Shown here: one piece after another, positions 27,623 to 39,211 of the stretch
Layout: every line of letters starts with the position of its first letter
Position numbering within the stretch: position 1 is the stretch's first letter
Assembly (NCBI RefSeq): GCF_001514495.1
Contig: NZ_BCNM01000011.1
Location: 124,001 to 188,000, forward strand
Source of the DNA: Paenibacillus pabuli NBRC 13638
Lineage (GTDB): Bacteria; Bacillota; Bacilli; Paenibacillales; Paenibacillaceae
Direction: 5' to 3'
Length of the DNA stretch: 64,000 bases
Notes under the pieces: model-generated
The model's database searches: none
Told to the model about the DNA's origin: nothing
The model's input: only the letters and a program-made list of their open reading frames with translations
Translations under genes and position numbers: made by a program

Positions 27623-29464
27623 ATGAACTTGCGGATGAAGCTGGCCATGGCATTTCTGCTGCTCATCATTGTACCGATGTGCACGCTTGGAATCGGCATG
27701 TTTTTGGTCACATCACATACGATTGAGAAAAAATACAATCAGCAGTCGGAATATGCACTCCAGGCGATTAGCTACAATATCGAGAATGTTTTTCAGCAGA
27801 TCAACAATGTTACGGACAATGGCATTGCCACATCGGTTTTCCAAATGGCATTGAACGCCAAAGATCCAACCAAACAGGATCTTGGAACCGGTAACCAATT
27901 ATCACTGAATGCCAGCCAGCGTAATTTCCGTTCCCTGTTATACAATTATCCATTCATCAGTTATGCCTTTTTGTATGATTTGCGTTCACGTTCATCCGAG
28001 GATAATCAGATTGTCTCTATTTTTACGAAAGAAAATTTTCAGGCTCTTCCTTTTCAACAATTCAAGGTTCATCCACTTTTTAAAGAAATTCAGGCACTCA
28101 ACGGTGTACCCAAATGGCTGGCCCCTTTGGAATATCCTGAGCTGACCGGCGTGGAGCCCGTGTTTACCCAGATCCGATTGGTCAAGGAACTTAGTTATTT
28201 TCAGAATATCGGAGTTCTGGTCGTTCAGATCAAAAAAGGGGAGATGGACCGCATCTTCCGCCATTTGAAAATAAGTGATCCTGCACAGGATACTTCGTTC
28301 CTTCTGATTAATGAGGAAGGGCTGATCGTATACGATCCCTCCGGTCGTTACAGCGGAGAGAACATGGAGAGCCTGGGCGTACGTTCCGGAAGTTACGGGC
28401 CGGGATTCAGCAGCAACAGAGCCGTGTTTGACGGCAGTGAAAGCATCATTTCACAATATCATCTCAAAAACTATAACTGGAGTCTGGTCAGCGTCACTTC
28501 ATGGGAAGCACTATCTGCAGAGACGAATGTATTTGCAGGCTGGTCCATCATTATCATCCTGCTGTGTTTGCTTGCTGCAATGGGCTTCAATGTGTTCTTC
28601 ATGAACCGAATTACGGGCAACATTGCTGTGCTTGTTCGATTCATGAGGCGGGTGGATGATGGAGACTTTAATGCTCGGGTTGAAGGAAAAGGTTTTGACG
28701 AAATGCAGCTGCTTGCCCAAGGCTTCAATGAATTACTGGATCGAATCGGCGGTCTGTTCCGGCGTGTGCGTGCGGAGCAGCAACAGAAGGCCAAGGCGGA
28801 ACTGCGAGTGCTTCAAGCCCAGATCAAACCTCATTTTCTGTTCAATACACTGGAATCTATTAACGGTTTAGCGTTGAGGGGAGAAGGACGTAAAGTAAGT
28901 GAGATGGTGACACGGCTTGGTAATATGCTGCGCATCAGCATTCAGGATCAGGAGGAAATATCGCTCGGTGAGGAGCTTAGGCACTTGCAGAGTTATCTGG
29001 AGATTCAACATTACAGATTCAGTGATTTGTTTCGGTACGAGCTCGATATTCCAACTCATCTGTACACATCGTCCATGCTCAAACTGACCCTCCAGCCTCT
29101 TGTAGAGAATAGTATCCAGCACGGGTTTGAGGGAATTGAATATCAGGGCGTACTTCGAATCAGCGCGTTTGTGGCACAACATAATCTGGTGCTGCGAGTT
29201 GAAGATAATGGGATCGGTATTCCCCAGGAAATGTTGGCACGATTTGAATATATGGCAGAAGACCCGCCTGAATACATCATGGCAGAGGGAATGAAGCCTA
29301 TATCTACCATGGCAGAGCGCAGAGGGCTGGGATTAAGAAGTGTAGCAGATCGGATACGGATTCAATATGGAGCCGGATACGGGGTGTTTATATGTTCATC
29401 TCCGGGGGATGGCACAATCATTCAATGTATTATTCCACAATATGAGCAGGGGGAAGATGAATGA
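27623..29464 (+). CDS. Sensor histidine kinase (YesM/Lyt-S-like type)
   Basis: 613 residues. A membrane segment at ~7-28, a large extracellular sensor domain (to ~300), a second membrane segment (~303-325) and a HAMP linker precede the kinase. The phosphoacceptor is His404 in QIKPHFLFNTLESI, and the ATPase part has VEDNGIGIP and GLGLRSVADRI. This is the YesM class that watches carbohydrate uptake. Stop and start overlap the next gene by ATGA, as is usual for YesM-YesN pairs. Confidence 0.93.
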   Translation: MNLRMKLAMAFLLLIIVPMCTLGIGMFLVTSHTIEKKYNQQSEYALQAISYNIENVFQQINNVTDNGIATSVFQMALNAKDPTKQDLGTGNQLSLNASQRNFRSLLYNYPFISYAFLYDLRSRSSEDNQIVSIFTKENFQALPFQQFKVHPLFKEIQALNGVPKWLAPLEYPELTGVEPVFTQIRLVKELSYFQNIGVLVVQIKKGEMDRIFRHLKISDPAQDTSFLLINEEGLIVYDPSGRYSGENMESLGVRSGSYGPGFSSNRAVFDGSESIISQYHLKNYNWSLVSVTSWEALSAETNVFAGWSIIIILLCLLAAMGFNVFFMNRITGNIAVLVRFMRRVDDGDFNARVEGKGFDEMQLLAQGFNELLDRIGGLFRRVRAEQQQKAKAELRVLQAQIKPHFLFNTLESINGLALRGEGRKVSEMVTRLGNMLRISIQDQEEISLGEELRHLQSYLEIQHYRFSDLFRYELDIPTHLYTSSMLKLTLQPLVENSIQHGFEGIEYQGVLRISAFVAQHNLVLRVEDNGIGIPQEMLARFEYMAEDPPEYIMAEGMKPISTMAERRGLGLRSVADRIRIQYGAGYGVFICSSPGDGTIIQCIIPQYEQGEDE

Positions 29465-31098
29465 ATCTAACCGCGTTGCTGGTTGACGATGAGCTGCCGA
29501 TTTTGGAGAACCTGAGTTTTATTTTGCCTTGGGAAGAGATGGGCATTGAAGTTGTGGGCACGGCCAGAAGTGGGGCTGAAGCGCTCGATAAAGTTGCAGA
29601 ATATCATCCTGATATTATGTTGTGTGACATTCGTATGCCCTCCATGGATGGTCTGGAGTTGATTCAAACGCTGCGGGAACAGGGTGAAACATGTGAAATT
29701 ATATTGCTGACTGGATATCAGCAGTTTGAATATGCCCGTACAGCTATTCGTTACAATGTCCATGAATACATATGCAAGCCAATCGATTACCTGGATCTGG
29801 AACATAAATTGCGTGAGCTTGCCGGGCAGATTCAGAAGAAGCGGATCGAGTTGGAGGCGGAAACCCATCGTAAATCGGAGATGGAAGCCTGGGTCAGGCA
29901 CAAACATATCATTGACCTGATGCGAAGAGAAGAGGATTCGGCGTTGTTTCCTTACCCAACGTCTGTCCCGCAACCCCAGGTAACTTCATTAAAATATATC
30001 TTGCTGCTAATTGATGTATCCGGTTATTTTAAGCATTCCATCGGATGGTCCGTATCCCGTCATCAAAGCTGGCACGGGATGATCCGTTCCAGGCTTAAGG
30101 AGCTTACTGACGGTATCAGTATGGGCACCTTGCTGATTTCGGCCCGTAAGGGAGAATGGTGCATGTTGGTGGAGGCCTCCGCTGAATGGAGACACCAGGC
30201 TGATGAATGGGCTCGGCAGATCACATTGGAGCTGGATGCGACATTTGAGCCCGGTTCAGGCATGAAGACACGGGTTATACAGGATGACATACCAGTGAAG
30301 TTGGATGACCAGATTGCTGAGCGGTACCGCCACTGTCAGAGACTGCTGATCATGAGTGACTCGGACCCATGCAGTATTAAGTTAAAACAGGGAATCTCTG
30401 AACCTTCCTTGGAGATATCGAAGGAACCTTCCGGAAGGGCAATGATGTGGGTTGCAAAAGAAGATCTGGACTTCATCACTCGCTGGATCAGGCAGGGAAA
30501 TAAGCAGGGCTTGATTGAATTGTTAACCACGCTCAAACACCGGATGAGTGAACATAAGAGTGCGCTGGATGGTGTCGCTGAAAATAGTCTGCGTTTCTTG
30601 CTTGTACATATGCTGCGTGAATTGCGCGAAGTACATGTGATGGCTGAGCAAGACGAAATTCACTTCTGGAGCGCATTGCATTCCGCGACCTCAATCAAAG
30701 AATTAATCGAACTGGCTGAGGCGCTCGCTCATGTTTGTTATGACAAGAAAAGCGTGCCACGTCCTTCAGTATCGGAGCTAATGACGTCTGCATGCGAGTA
30801 TATGAACGCCAGACTGGAATGTGATCTGGGCATAGATGAAGTAGCAGATTGGCTGGGAATCAGTCCGGGTTACTTTTGCCAGCTGTTCAAAAATCATATG
30901 GGTGTTACCTTTGTTGAATATATGACCCAGAAACGGATGGAGAGCGCAGCTTTATTATTAAGCACAACGGAATGGAGTATAACAGCCATTGGAGAAGCGA
31001 CGGGATTCAAGGAGCGGCGATATTTCTCCAAAGTATTCCATAAACATTTTCATATGAAACCATCGGAATTCAGGTCTAACCAAAGAGCAGGTTCATAA
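29461..31098 (+). CDS. Response regulator with AraC DNA-binding domain (YesN type)
   Basis: 545 residues. The receiver domain has VDDELPILENL and the phosphorylated Asp56 in MLCDIRMPSMDGLEL; the switch Lys is in EYICKPIDY. A long middle region (~130-430) has no clear motif. The C-terminal AraC part contains DEVADWLGISPGYFCQLFK and the second-helix segment AIGEATGFKERRYFSKVF. It likely activates the preceding ABC genes and its own operon in response to the kinase. Confidence 0.93.
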   Translation: MNLTALLVDDELPILENLSFILPWEEMGIEVVGTARSGAEALDKVAEYHPDIMLCDIRMPSMDGLELIQTLREQGETCEIILLTGYQQFEYARTAIRYNVHEYICKPIDYLDLEHKLRELAGQIQKKRIELEAETHRKSEMEAWVRHKHIIDLMRREEDSALFPYPTSVPQPQVTSLKYILLLIDVSGYFKHSIGWSVSRHQSWHGMIRSRLKELTDGISMGTLLISARKGEWCMLVEASAEWRHQADEWARQITLELDATFEPGSGMKTRVIQDDIPVKLDDQIAERYRHCQRLLIMSDSDPCSIKLKQGISEPSLEISKEPSGRAMMWVAKEDLDFITRWIRQGNKQGLIELLTTLKHRMSEHKSALDGVAENSLRFLLVHMLRELREVHVMAEQDEIHFWSALHSATSIKELIELAEALAHVCYDKKSVPRPSVSELMTSACEYMNARLECDLGIDEVADWLGISPGYFCQLFKNHMGVTFVEYMTQKRMESAALLLSTTEWSITAIGEATGFKERRYFSKVFHKHFHMKPSEFRSNQRAGS

Positions 31099-31111
31099 TG
31101 GGGAGTGAAGC

Positions 31112-32782
31112 ATGCGTATGATATCTATCGGTCAGCTTTCGTTGGAACAACGGGTAGGTCAGATGTTTATGTGTGGATTCCACGGACAACACGCGGATGA
31201 ACAGATCCATACGCTGATCCGTGATTATCATGTGGGCGGTGTCATTTATTTCAGGCGAAATGTCGGAAGCGTGGACCAGTTAACCCGTCTGTCTGCCGAC
31301 CTGCAAGCGATTGCGGCGCAGTCCGGGGAATTGCCTCTGATGATCTCTGTGGATCAGGAGGGGGGTATGGTGGCTCGGATTGATAAAGAGGGAGTGACCC
31401 AGGTACCTGGCAATATGGCGCTTGGAGCAACAGGGAAGCCCGACTATACCCTTGAATGTGCCCAAATTTTAGGTCGGGAATTGAAAAGCATCGGTATCGA
31501 CATGAACCTCGCTCCTGTCGTGGACGTGAATAACAATGTTCTTAATCCGGTCATCGGCGTGCGTTCCTATGGCGAGAATGCGGAAAGTGTAGCTCTCCAT
31601 GGGGCAGCAGCTATCAAAGGGTACCAGTCCCAGGGCATTGCTGCAACAGCCAAACATTTTCCCGGACATGGGGATACAGCTGTGGATTCTCATCTCGGCA
31701 TGGTGACTGTACCCCATGATCGGGACAGGCTGGAGCAGATTGAATTGCTGCCATTCCGTCGGGCTATTGAGGCTGGAGTGGATGCCATCATGACAGCCCA
31801 CGTCATCTTTCCAACCATTGAACCGGAGCCGATGCCAGCGACATTGTCACGTAAAGTGCTGACAGGCCTGTTGCGCGAAGAAATGGGATTTGACGGTATT
31901 ATTATTACAGATTGTCTGGAAATGCATGCGATATCCAAGCCCTATGGTGTAGCCGAGGCTGCCATTCGTGCTGTGGAGGCAGGAGCTGATCTGGTTCTGG
32001 TCAGTCATACTCTGCAAGATCAGATCTCTGCCGTGGAAGCAGTTGTTGAAGCTGTTCAAACTGGGCGTATTGCAGAAGCAACCGTTAACCGGGCACTGGA
32101 ACGTATCATTGCATGGAAGGCAGCACGTTGTGGTCAGTGGGGGAACTATCTCGTTTCCCTAGAAGCAGATGATGCAGTAGCTGCTGTACCAGATAGAACT
32201 GATGTGGGTGAGCTTTTTTTTACATTACAAGATAAGGATGAATCACCAAGATCGTTGGCCTCCATCGAATCCACACTGAATGAGATCGCCTCCAATAGCA
32301 TTACAGTGGTTCATGATGATGGGTTGCTTCCGCTGAATCCAGAACAGGACGTGTATGTGATCTGGCCGGAAGTCGTGCAGCGGACCGAAGTGGATGAACC
32401 ATGGTCCCACACGGATTCGCTTGGTGTGGCGCTCGCGCAGCGGAGGAGCGGGGTTCGAGAGCACAAAATAACCACCCAGCCATCCTATGATGAAGCGGAT
32501 CGGATATTGAAAGATGTGTCGGATGCAGATCAAATCATCGTATGTACATATACTTCCGCTGGACATCTTCCGAAAGGGCAACAGCGTTTGGTTGAAAAAC
32601 TTAGTGAGAAGTATTCCCTGATTGTGGTTGCTCTGCGTAATCCGTATGATCTATTGGAGATCCCGAAACCGGGAAGTTATGTGTGTACGTACGAGAACAC
32701 GCCTGCAGTGGTTCGTACCTTGTCCCTCGTGTTAACAGGTGAATTGCAGTCAACCGGAAGTCTGCCTGTCAGTTTGCGTTAG
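31112..32782 (+). CDS. nagZ: Beta-N-acetylhexosaminidase, glycoside hydrolase family 3 (NagZ-like)
   Basis: 556 residues. The NagZ-specific His/Asp loop appears as AKHFPGHGDTAVDSHLG (from about residue 180), which acts as acid/base, and the nucleophile Asp267 is in GIIITDCLEMHAI. The TIM barrel covers ~1-345 and a second alpha/beta domain follows to the end. It has no signal peptide, so it probably works in the cytoplasm on imported chitobiose- or muropeptide-derived GlcNAc sugars. It is the last gene of the ABC/YesMN operon, which suggests what the transporter carries. ATG 31112 is preceded by GGGGAGTG. Confidence 0.9.
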   Translation: MRMISIGQLSLEQRVGQMFMCGFHGQHADEQIHTLIRDYHVGGVIYFRRNVGSVDQLTRLSADLQAIAAQSGELPLMISVDQEGGMVARIDKEGVTQVPGNMALGATGKPDYTLECAQILGRELKSIGIDMNLAPVVDVNNNVLNPVIGVRSYGENAESVALHGAAAIKGYQSQGIAATAKHFPGHGDTAVDSHLGMVTVPHDRDRLEQIELLPFRRAIEAGVDAIMTAHVIFPTIEPEPMPATLSRKVLTGLLREEMGFDGIIITDCLEMHAISKPYGVAEAAIRAVEAGADLVLVSHTLQDQISAVEAVVEAVQTGRIAEATVNRALERIIAWKAARCGQWGNYLVSLEADDAVAAVPDRTDVGELFFTLQDKDESPRSLASIESTLNEIASNSITVVHDDGLLPLNPEQDVYVIWPEVVQRTEVDEPWSHTDSLGVALAQRRSGVREHKITTQPSYDEADRILKDVSDADQIIVCTYTSAGHLPKGQQRLVEKLSEKYSLIVVALRNPYDLLEIPKPGSYVCTYENTPAVVRTLSLVLTGELQSTGSLPVSLR

Positions 32783-32799
32783 CACGTTCGAAATCTCTT

Positions 32800-32850
32800 A
32801 AATCTCTCTGTGACGTGGTGCTATCCTACCATGTCCTGGAGAGATTTTTT
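32800..32850 (+). terminator. Terminator of the ABC-YesMN-nagZ operon
   Basis: AAATCTCTC pairs with GAGAGATTT, with an inner ACGTGGT/ACCATGT stem, then six T. Confidence 0.85.
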
Positions 32851-33031
32851 GTTGGAATCTGCAGCAGGATTTAATACAGATTTTTCACTCCAAATCGAAA
32901 GTGTAATAGATAACTATTTTCATAGTATTTATGCTCTATTAAAAGTTTACAATTCTTATCAAATATTTTTAGCAACTTTTCCCGGTTACAAGCGTCTAAT
33001 AGTATGACTTTTTGAGGGGGATATTTATAAA

Positions 33032-33064
33032 ATGGGAGCAGAAGGAGCCAAAGACAAAGAATGA
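33032..33064 (+). CDS. Possible 10-codon leader peptide
   Basis: ATG GGA ... GAA TGA encodes MGAEGAKDKE. GAGGGGG lies ten bases upstream, a better ribosome site than that of the large gene. Its TGA overlaps the next ATG (ATGA), an arrangement used for translational coupling. It is very short and could be incidental. Confidence 0.35.
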   Translation: MGAEGAKDKE

Positions 33065-35334
33065 ATCTGAAGAAGAAATTATCTATACTTACCGCTTTAG
33101 CTGTATTTCAAGCGTTTGCATCGATTCCCGCGAATGCACTGGCAGCCGATCAAAGTGATACAACAACAGCAAATACAGCCACCGTTAAATCCGTAGAGGT
33201 TGTGAAGAAAGAACAAACGATCGCCGAATCAGAAGTGAAGTCCGGATCGGGTACAACTCAAACGGATAATGGAACTGTAGAAGGCACAAAAGAAGGCACA
33301 AATCCGGTGACAACTGAACCAACAGGTACAGATGTTACTCCGGTTGAACCAGTTACAGACCCTGCTGATGAAGAAGGTACGGAAGAAGAAACAACAGTAC
33401 CTACGACTCCAGTTGAGGTTGAGCAGCCATCTACAAGCGGTCAATCTGTTGCCGGAACTAAAGGCGGAGATCTGACACTGTACATGAACAGCAATAAAAT
33501 GATGCAGGACGGTAAAACATATCTTGCCGGACAGCCAATGGCAGTCAAAAATGGAGTATCCTATGTAGCGATCCGCGCACTGGTGGACCGGGTTGGTTAT
33601 GAAGTGAAATATGACAATACAACCAAGGAAACCATTATTATTAGTGGCGAAGATGAGCTTCGCTTCAAAACGAACAGTACCATTTATACCGTTAACGGTG
33701 AATCCAGAACGATGAAAGGCCCTGCCTATCAACAAAAAAATACGTTCATGGTGCCATTGACGTCGATTACTCAGGCACTCAACATTACTTATAAAGTAAA
33801 TCAGTCTGCGAAGACGGTTGTACTGAATCTGAATACCAAACCGGTAGCCAGCTTCACGGTACAAAAAGAGATTTTTGCAGGAGATACGGTAACATACAAC
33901 ACCAATTCCAGCTCTCCCAAAGGACTGGAAATTGTAGACGAACGCTGGACTGGCCGTCAGGATTCATTTGACCAACCAGGTACATATACGGTAACGTATG
34001 CTGTCCAGGATTCGAGTGGACAATGGAGTGATCCGTACGCTGTAACGATTCAGGTTCAGAAGCCAAATCTTCCTCCGGTAGCGATGTTTACAACAGACAA
34101 GGAAGAGTACAAGATGGGTGAAAAAATCACCTATATTGATCAAAGCACCGATGATGAAAATGCCATTGATAATGATAAAACCGTATGGGAAAACAATGCG
34201 CTGGCATTTTTTGTTCCGGGACCAAAGACTGTAACGTTAACCGTTACGGATAAACATGGTGCAAGCAACAGCTATACCAAGACGGTTAACATCACAAGTG
34301 AAACGCTGTACACCATGTCTGATTTTAATCAGTTGTTTACACCGGTAGGGGATAAATTTATCTTCAACGGGACTGAAGTGCCTGCCATGGAGAAAATACC
34401 TTTCACGTATTATGACGAGCAAAGTTTGCTGATTCGCAGTAACAGCCCGGAAACCGTTAATTCGGAAGGGATTGTGTACAAAGAGTCTTCCATTGGTCAG
34501 ACTCGATTCATGATTCACCACGTAAACAATACAGGCAAAAGAGTGAAAATGTATGTTGTTGCAACAAATAACAACGCATATACAGCCGTATTCGAACAAC
34601 AAAATATGGGCTTCGCGGGACCTACTCCGTTTGCTACCGTAGCCGGGAAATTGTCTATTGATAAATGGTTCAAGTCGATTCAGACCGGAGCCGATCAAAA
34701 GAAGGTATATATTCAACCTGGAGAAAGCAAGTTGATTTTGACCGAACTAAATAAACTTCCGATGAAAGAAGGACAAGTTATCTCCCTCTACTCGGATGCT
34801 TTTAGTGATTATAGACTGGACTATAACATTATTATGATCGAAGAAAATAAAGATCCGATGACGGTATGGTCCACGCTGCCTGTTCTGGATCGTGACGGTG
34901 TGCATAACCGTGGAACCTATCCGAATGCAACGCGTGTCATTACGTACGAACAGGAAATAGGTTCGAAGCCTGCACGTCTTCCGCTTGGAGACAATGCAAG
35001 TGACCCAAATCTCGTCGGCACAGACCCTATGGCGTACACAGATGCTTCCAACGCAGGTAACTTCGGCGTGTTGTACAAAATTACACTGAACAATGTGGCT
35101 CCTCGCACATTGATCTCGTTCAACCCTCGTGGAGGCAAATATTCAGGAGTAGCACTTGTGAATGGTGAGGTTGTTCAGCTTTCGAATGGCAAAACCTTGA
35201 GTGCGCCAAATGAACAAGGTGTACTCTATCGTACGGGTTCATATGGCGAGAGTGTAACCATTCTGTTCTCGGCTGCACCAGGAAGCAATCTTCCTGTCAA
35301 CTTGCTGTTCACGCCACTTCCGGCTGAGAAGTAA
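33061..35334 (+). CDS. Secreted stalk protein with copper-amine-oxidase N-terminal-like and PKD-like domains
   Basis: 757 residues. A signal peptide (1-28, ending ALA) is followed by a Thr/Glu/Pro-rich low-complexity region (~30-140). Residues ~142-262 contain the copper-amine-oxidase N-terminal-type stalk repeat (SYVAIRALVDRVGYEVKYD and FMVPLTSITQALNITYKV). Two PKD-like beta-sandwich units follow (~262-335 and ~338-415, each with PVASF or PVAMF then TYTVTYAV or TVTLTVTD). The last ~340 residues are unrecognised. No sortase motif or SLH domain is seen. The nearest ribosome site to the ATG is AAGGAG at 13 bases, and coupling to a tiny upstream frame is possible. Probably a cell-surface or matrix protein. 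Confidence 0.82.
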   Translation: MNLKKKLSILTALAVFQAFASIPANALAADQSDTTTANTATVKSVEVVKKEQTIAESEVKSGSGTTQTDNGTVEGTKEGTNPVTTEPTGTDVTPVEPVTDPADEEGTEEETTVPTTPVEVEQPSTSGQSVAGTKGGDLTLYMNSNKMMQDGKTYLAGQPMAVKNGVSYVAIRALVDRVGYEVKYDNTTKETIIISGEDELRFKTNSTIYTVNGESRTMKGPAYQQKNTFMVPLTSITQALNITYKVNQSAKTVVLNLNTKPVASFTVQKEIFAGDTVTYNTNSSSPKGLEIVDERWTGRQDSFDQPGTYTVTYAVQDSSGQWSDPYAVTIQVQKPNLPPVAMFTTDKEEYKMGEKITYIDQSTDDENAIDNDKTVWENNALAFFVPGPKTVTLTVTDKHGASNSYTKTVNITSETLYTMSDFNQLFTPVGDKFIFNGTEVPAMEKIPFTYYDEQSLLIRSNSPETVNSEGIVYKESSIGQTRFMIHHVNNTGKRVKMYVVATNNNAYTAVFEQQNMGFAGPTPFATVAGKLSIDKWFKSIQTGADQKKVYIQPGESKLILTELNKLPMKEGQVISLYSDAFSDYRLDYNIIMIEENKDPMTVWSTLPVLDRDGVHNRGTYPNATRVITYEQEIGSKPARLPLGDNASDPNLVGTDPMAYTDASNAGNFGVLYKITLNNVAPRTLISFNPRGGKYSGVALVNGEVVQLSNGKTLSAPNEQGVLYRTGSYGESVTILFSAAPGSNLPVNLLFTPLPAEK

Positions 35335-35718
35335 TCAACCATTTCCATAGGAACGGACGGTTTGGTGTGAAATGAAATGATTATCCTGTCACCCCAAAAG
35401 TCGCCCGAAGGATGAAACATCTGAACCGTCAGAGGAAAGAGCTGTCCCCAAGTCATGCCATTGACCCGGGGCAGCTCTTTTTTTGGCTCAGCTTGTAATT
35501 AGCGGTATTCGAGCGCTCTCGTTGACTATGAACTTCATTTAAGGCATTATTAGTAGTATATAAATTAAGCATAAGTATCAGCATTTTGCATAATTTGATT
35601 CCACACGTAACGGGTATATTCCCTAGGAAAAAGAGAACCCTTTCGATCCAGGATTGCTGGATGAAGTCGCTCTTAGGATTTATGCAGAATGCTCGTATGA
35701 CAGGAGGTGCTTTTGGTC
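35335..35718. other. Intergenic region with terminator and the likely zur promoter
   Basis: About 380 bases without a gene. A terminator fills 35436-35484. Downstream are AT-rich stretches (TATATAAATTAAGC near 35557) that would host the zur promoter. A plus-strand frame across 35586-35846 is a shadow of zur in another reading frame. Confidence 0.5.
35436..35484 (+). terminator. Terminator of the secreted stalk protein gene
   Basis: AAAGAGCTGTCCCC pairs with GGGGCAGCTCTTT across a long loop, followed by seven T. Confidence 0.82.
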
Positions 35719-36183
35719 ATGCTGTCGACAGAACAGATTATTACGACGATGTCCTCTCAAGGGCTCCGCATTACGGATCAGCGGAAGACACTGGCCCGGT
35801 TATTTGCCGAATCCCCGGGGTATTTGACTCCCAAGGACGTATATGAATATATGGGTAAGACCTATAGCGGCCTGAGTTTTGACACGGTGTACCGGAATTT
35901 GCGTGTCATGCAGGAATTGGGTGTACTGGAGCAGGTCATCTTTGAAGATGGGGTGAAGTTCAGAGCACATTGTAGCGAGGATCACCATCACCACCATATG
36001 ATTTGTTTGAAATGCCAGAAGACATATCCGATCATTTTTTGCCCGATGCAGCTTGCAGATGCGCCTGAGCAATTTCAAGTCGTCGATCATAAATTTGAAG
36101 TTTTCGGGTACTGTAAGGACTGTGCCGAACATGTGCCTGCCAAAGTATCCTCAGGACATCAGCACACGCACGGGAAGCATTGA
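35719..36183 (+). CDS. zur: Zinc uptake regulator Zur (Fur family)
   Basis: 154 residues. A winged-helix N-terminal domain ([15 protein letters not shown], then [20 protein letters not shown]) is followed by a metal-binding dimer domain with [17 protein letters not shown] and CKDC, giving the two CXXC pairs of the structural zinc site. The position next to znuACB and a Zur-like box at znuA favour Zur over Fur or PerR. ATG 35719 has AGGAGGTG nine bases upstream; GTG 35707 is too close to that site. When zinc is plentiful the protein should block znuA transcription. Confidence 0.87.
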   Translation: MLSTEQIITTMSSQGLRITDQRKTLARLFAESPGYLTPKDVYEYMGKTYSGLSFDTVYRNLRVMQELGVLEQVIFEDGVKFRAHCSEDHHHHHMICLKCQKTYPIIFCPMQLADAPEQFQVVDHKFEVFGYCKDCAEHVPAKVSSGHQHTHGKH

Positions 36184-36185
36184 CC

Positions 36186-36437
36186 ATGAAATTATCCCGC
36201 AGACTCGTTCAGGCCCCCATTCGGGTGTATCGCAGCTATATCTCTCCATTGAAGCCGCCGACGTGTCGCTTCTATCCAACTTGCTCGGCTTACGCGATGG
36301 AGGCCATTGAGGTGCACGGTGCGTTCAAAGGATCACTGCTTGCGGCAAAGCGCATTGCAAAGTGCCATCCGTTTCATCCAGGAGGGGTGGATCTGGTGCC
36401 ACCGAAGGCAGAAAAGTCTGTGATGGTATCGGATTAA
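36186..36437 (+). CDS. yidD: Membrane protein insertion efficiency factor YidD
   Basis: 83 residues, the usual size. The family core [21 protein letters not shown] (split here) with its conserved Cys pair and [28 protein letters not shown] is complete, so this is a reliable assignment. YidD sits under the membrane and helps YidC insert proteins. ATG 36186 is directly after the zur stop, so the two are coupled or co-transcribed; the upstream TTG 36180 is inside zur. Confidence 0.92.
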   Translation: MKLSRRLVQAPIRVYRSYISPLKPPTCRFYPTCSAYAMEAIEVHGAFKGSLLAAKRIAKCHPFHPGGVDLVPPKAEKSVMVSD

Positions 36438-36489
36438 CGATCCAACGCTCGTTTTTGCAGGTTTGAGTCGAGTTAAGAATGCGGTCCAC

Positions 36490-36519
36490 TTGACAAAAGG
36501 GTCAGCATTTCAGTATATT
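36490..36519 (+). promoter_or_regulatory. Probable promoter of the metG T-box leader
   Basis: TTGACA (36490-36495) and TATATT (36514-36519) are 18 bases apart. TATAAT at 36525-36530 is an alternative -10 but is not well spaced from a -35. Transcription would begin about 20 bases before the T-box stem I. Confidence 0.5.
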
Positions 36520-36545
36520 TTTCGTATAATGATTTCCAGTGAAGG

Positions 36546-38898
<2,353 letters not shown>

Positions 38899-38945
38899 GA
38901 CTTTAACCATGTAGGCAAGGATATGGTTTGTATTGCTATAAAACA

Positions 38946-38975
38946 GGGTGGCCCGACGAGAATCGGGTCACTTTT
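38946..38975 (+). terminator. Terminator of metG
   Basis: GTGGCCCGA pairs with TCGGGTCAC over a six-base loop and is followed by five T. Confidence 0.75.
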
Positions 38976-39069
38976 TATTTTGGGATCACATCGGATCTGC
39001 TGCGATGAAAACAAGCATATACTGTTATGAACTCCGTGCTCAAGGAAAGAATGAATAGGACAGAGCGGC

Positions 39070-39119
39070 TTGACAAGTTCGTGCAGGTTACCTATAATTC
39101 TATCAGTAATGTTTACGAT
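39070..39119 (+). promoter_or_regulatory. znuA promoter with Zur-box-like operator
   Basis: TTGACA (39070-39075) and TATAAT (39093-39098) are exactly 17 bases apart, a consensus SigA promoter. TCAGTAATGTTTACGAT (39103-39119) matches 12 of 16 defined positions of the B. subtilis Zur consensus TCGTAATNATTACGA with its flanks, with a strong right half. It overlaps the expected start site near 39105, the right place for repression by zinc-loaded Zur. Confidence 0.72.
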
Positions 39120-39211
39120 TAAGAGATGCGGAGTGAATACGAGTGAAATTTTATAATGGAAGAAATCTAGATCAGGACAGCCGAGCACTGGAGACAGGTA
39201 GAAGAAGGCAT

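Noticed and set aside
35586-35846. 86-codon plus-strand frame overlapping the start of zur
   Set aside because: It is out of frame with zur, lacks a ribosome site and shows no family.
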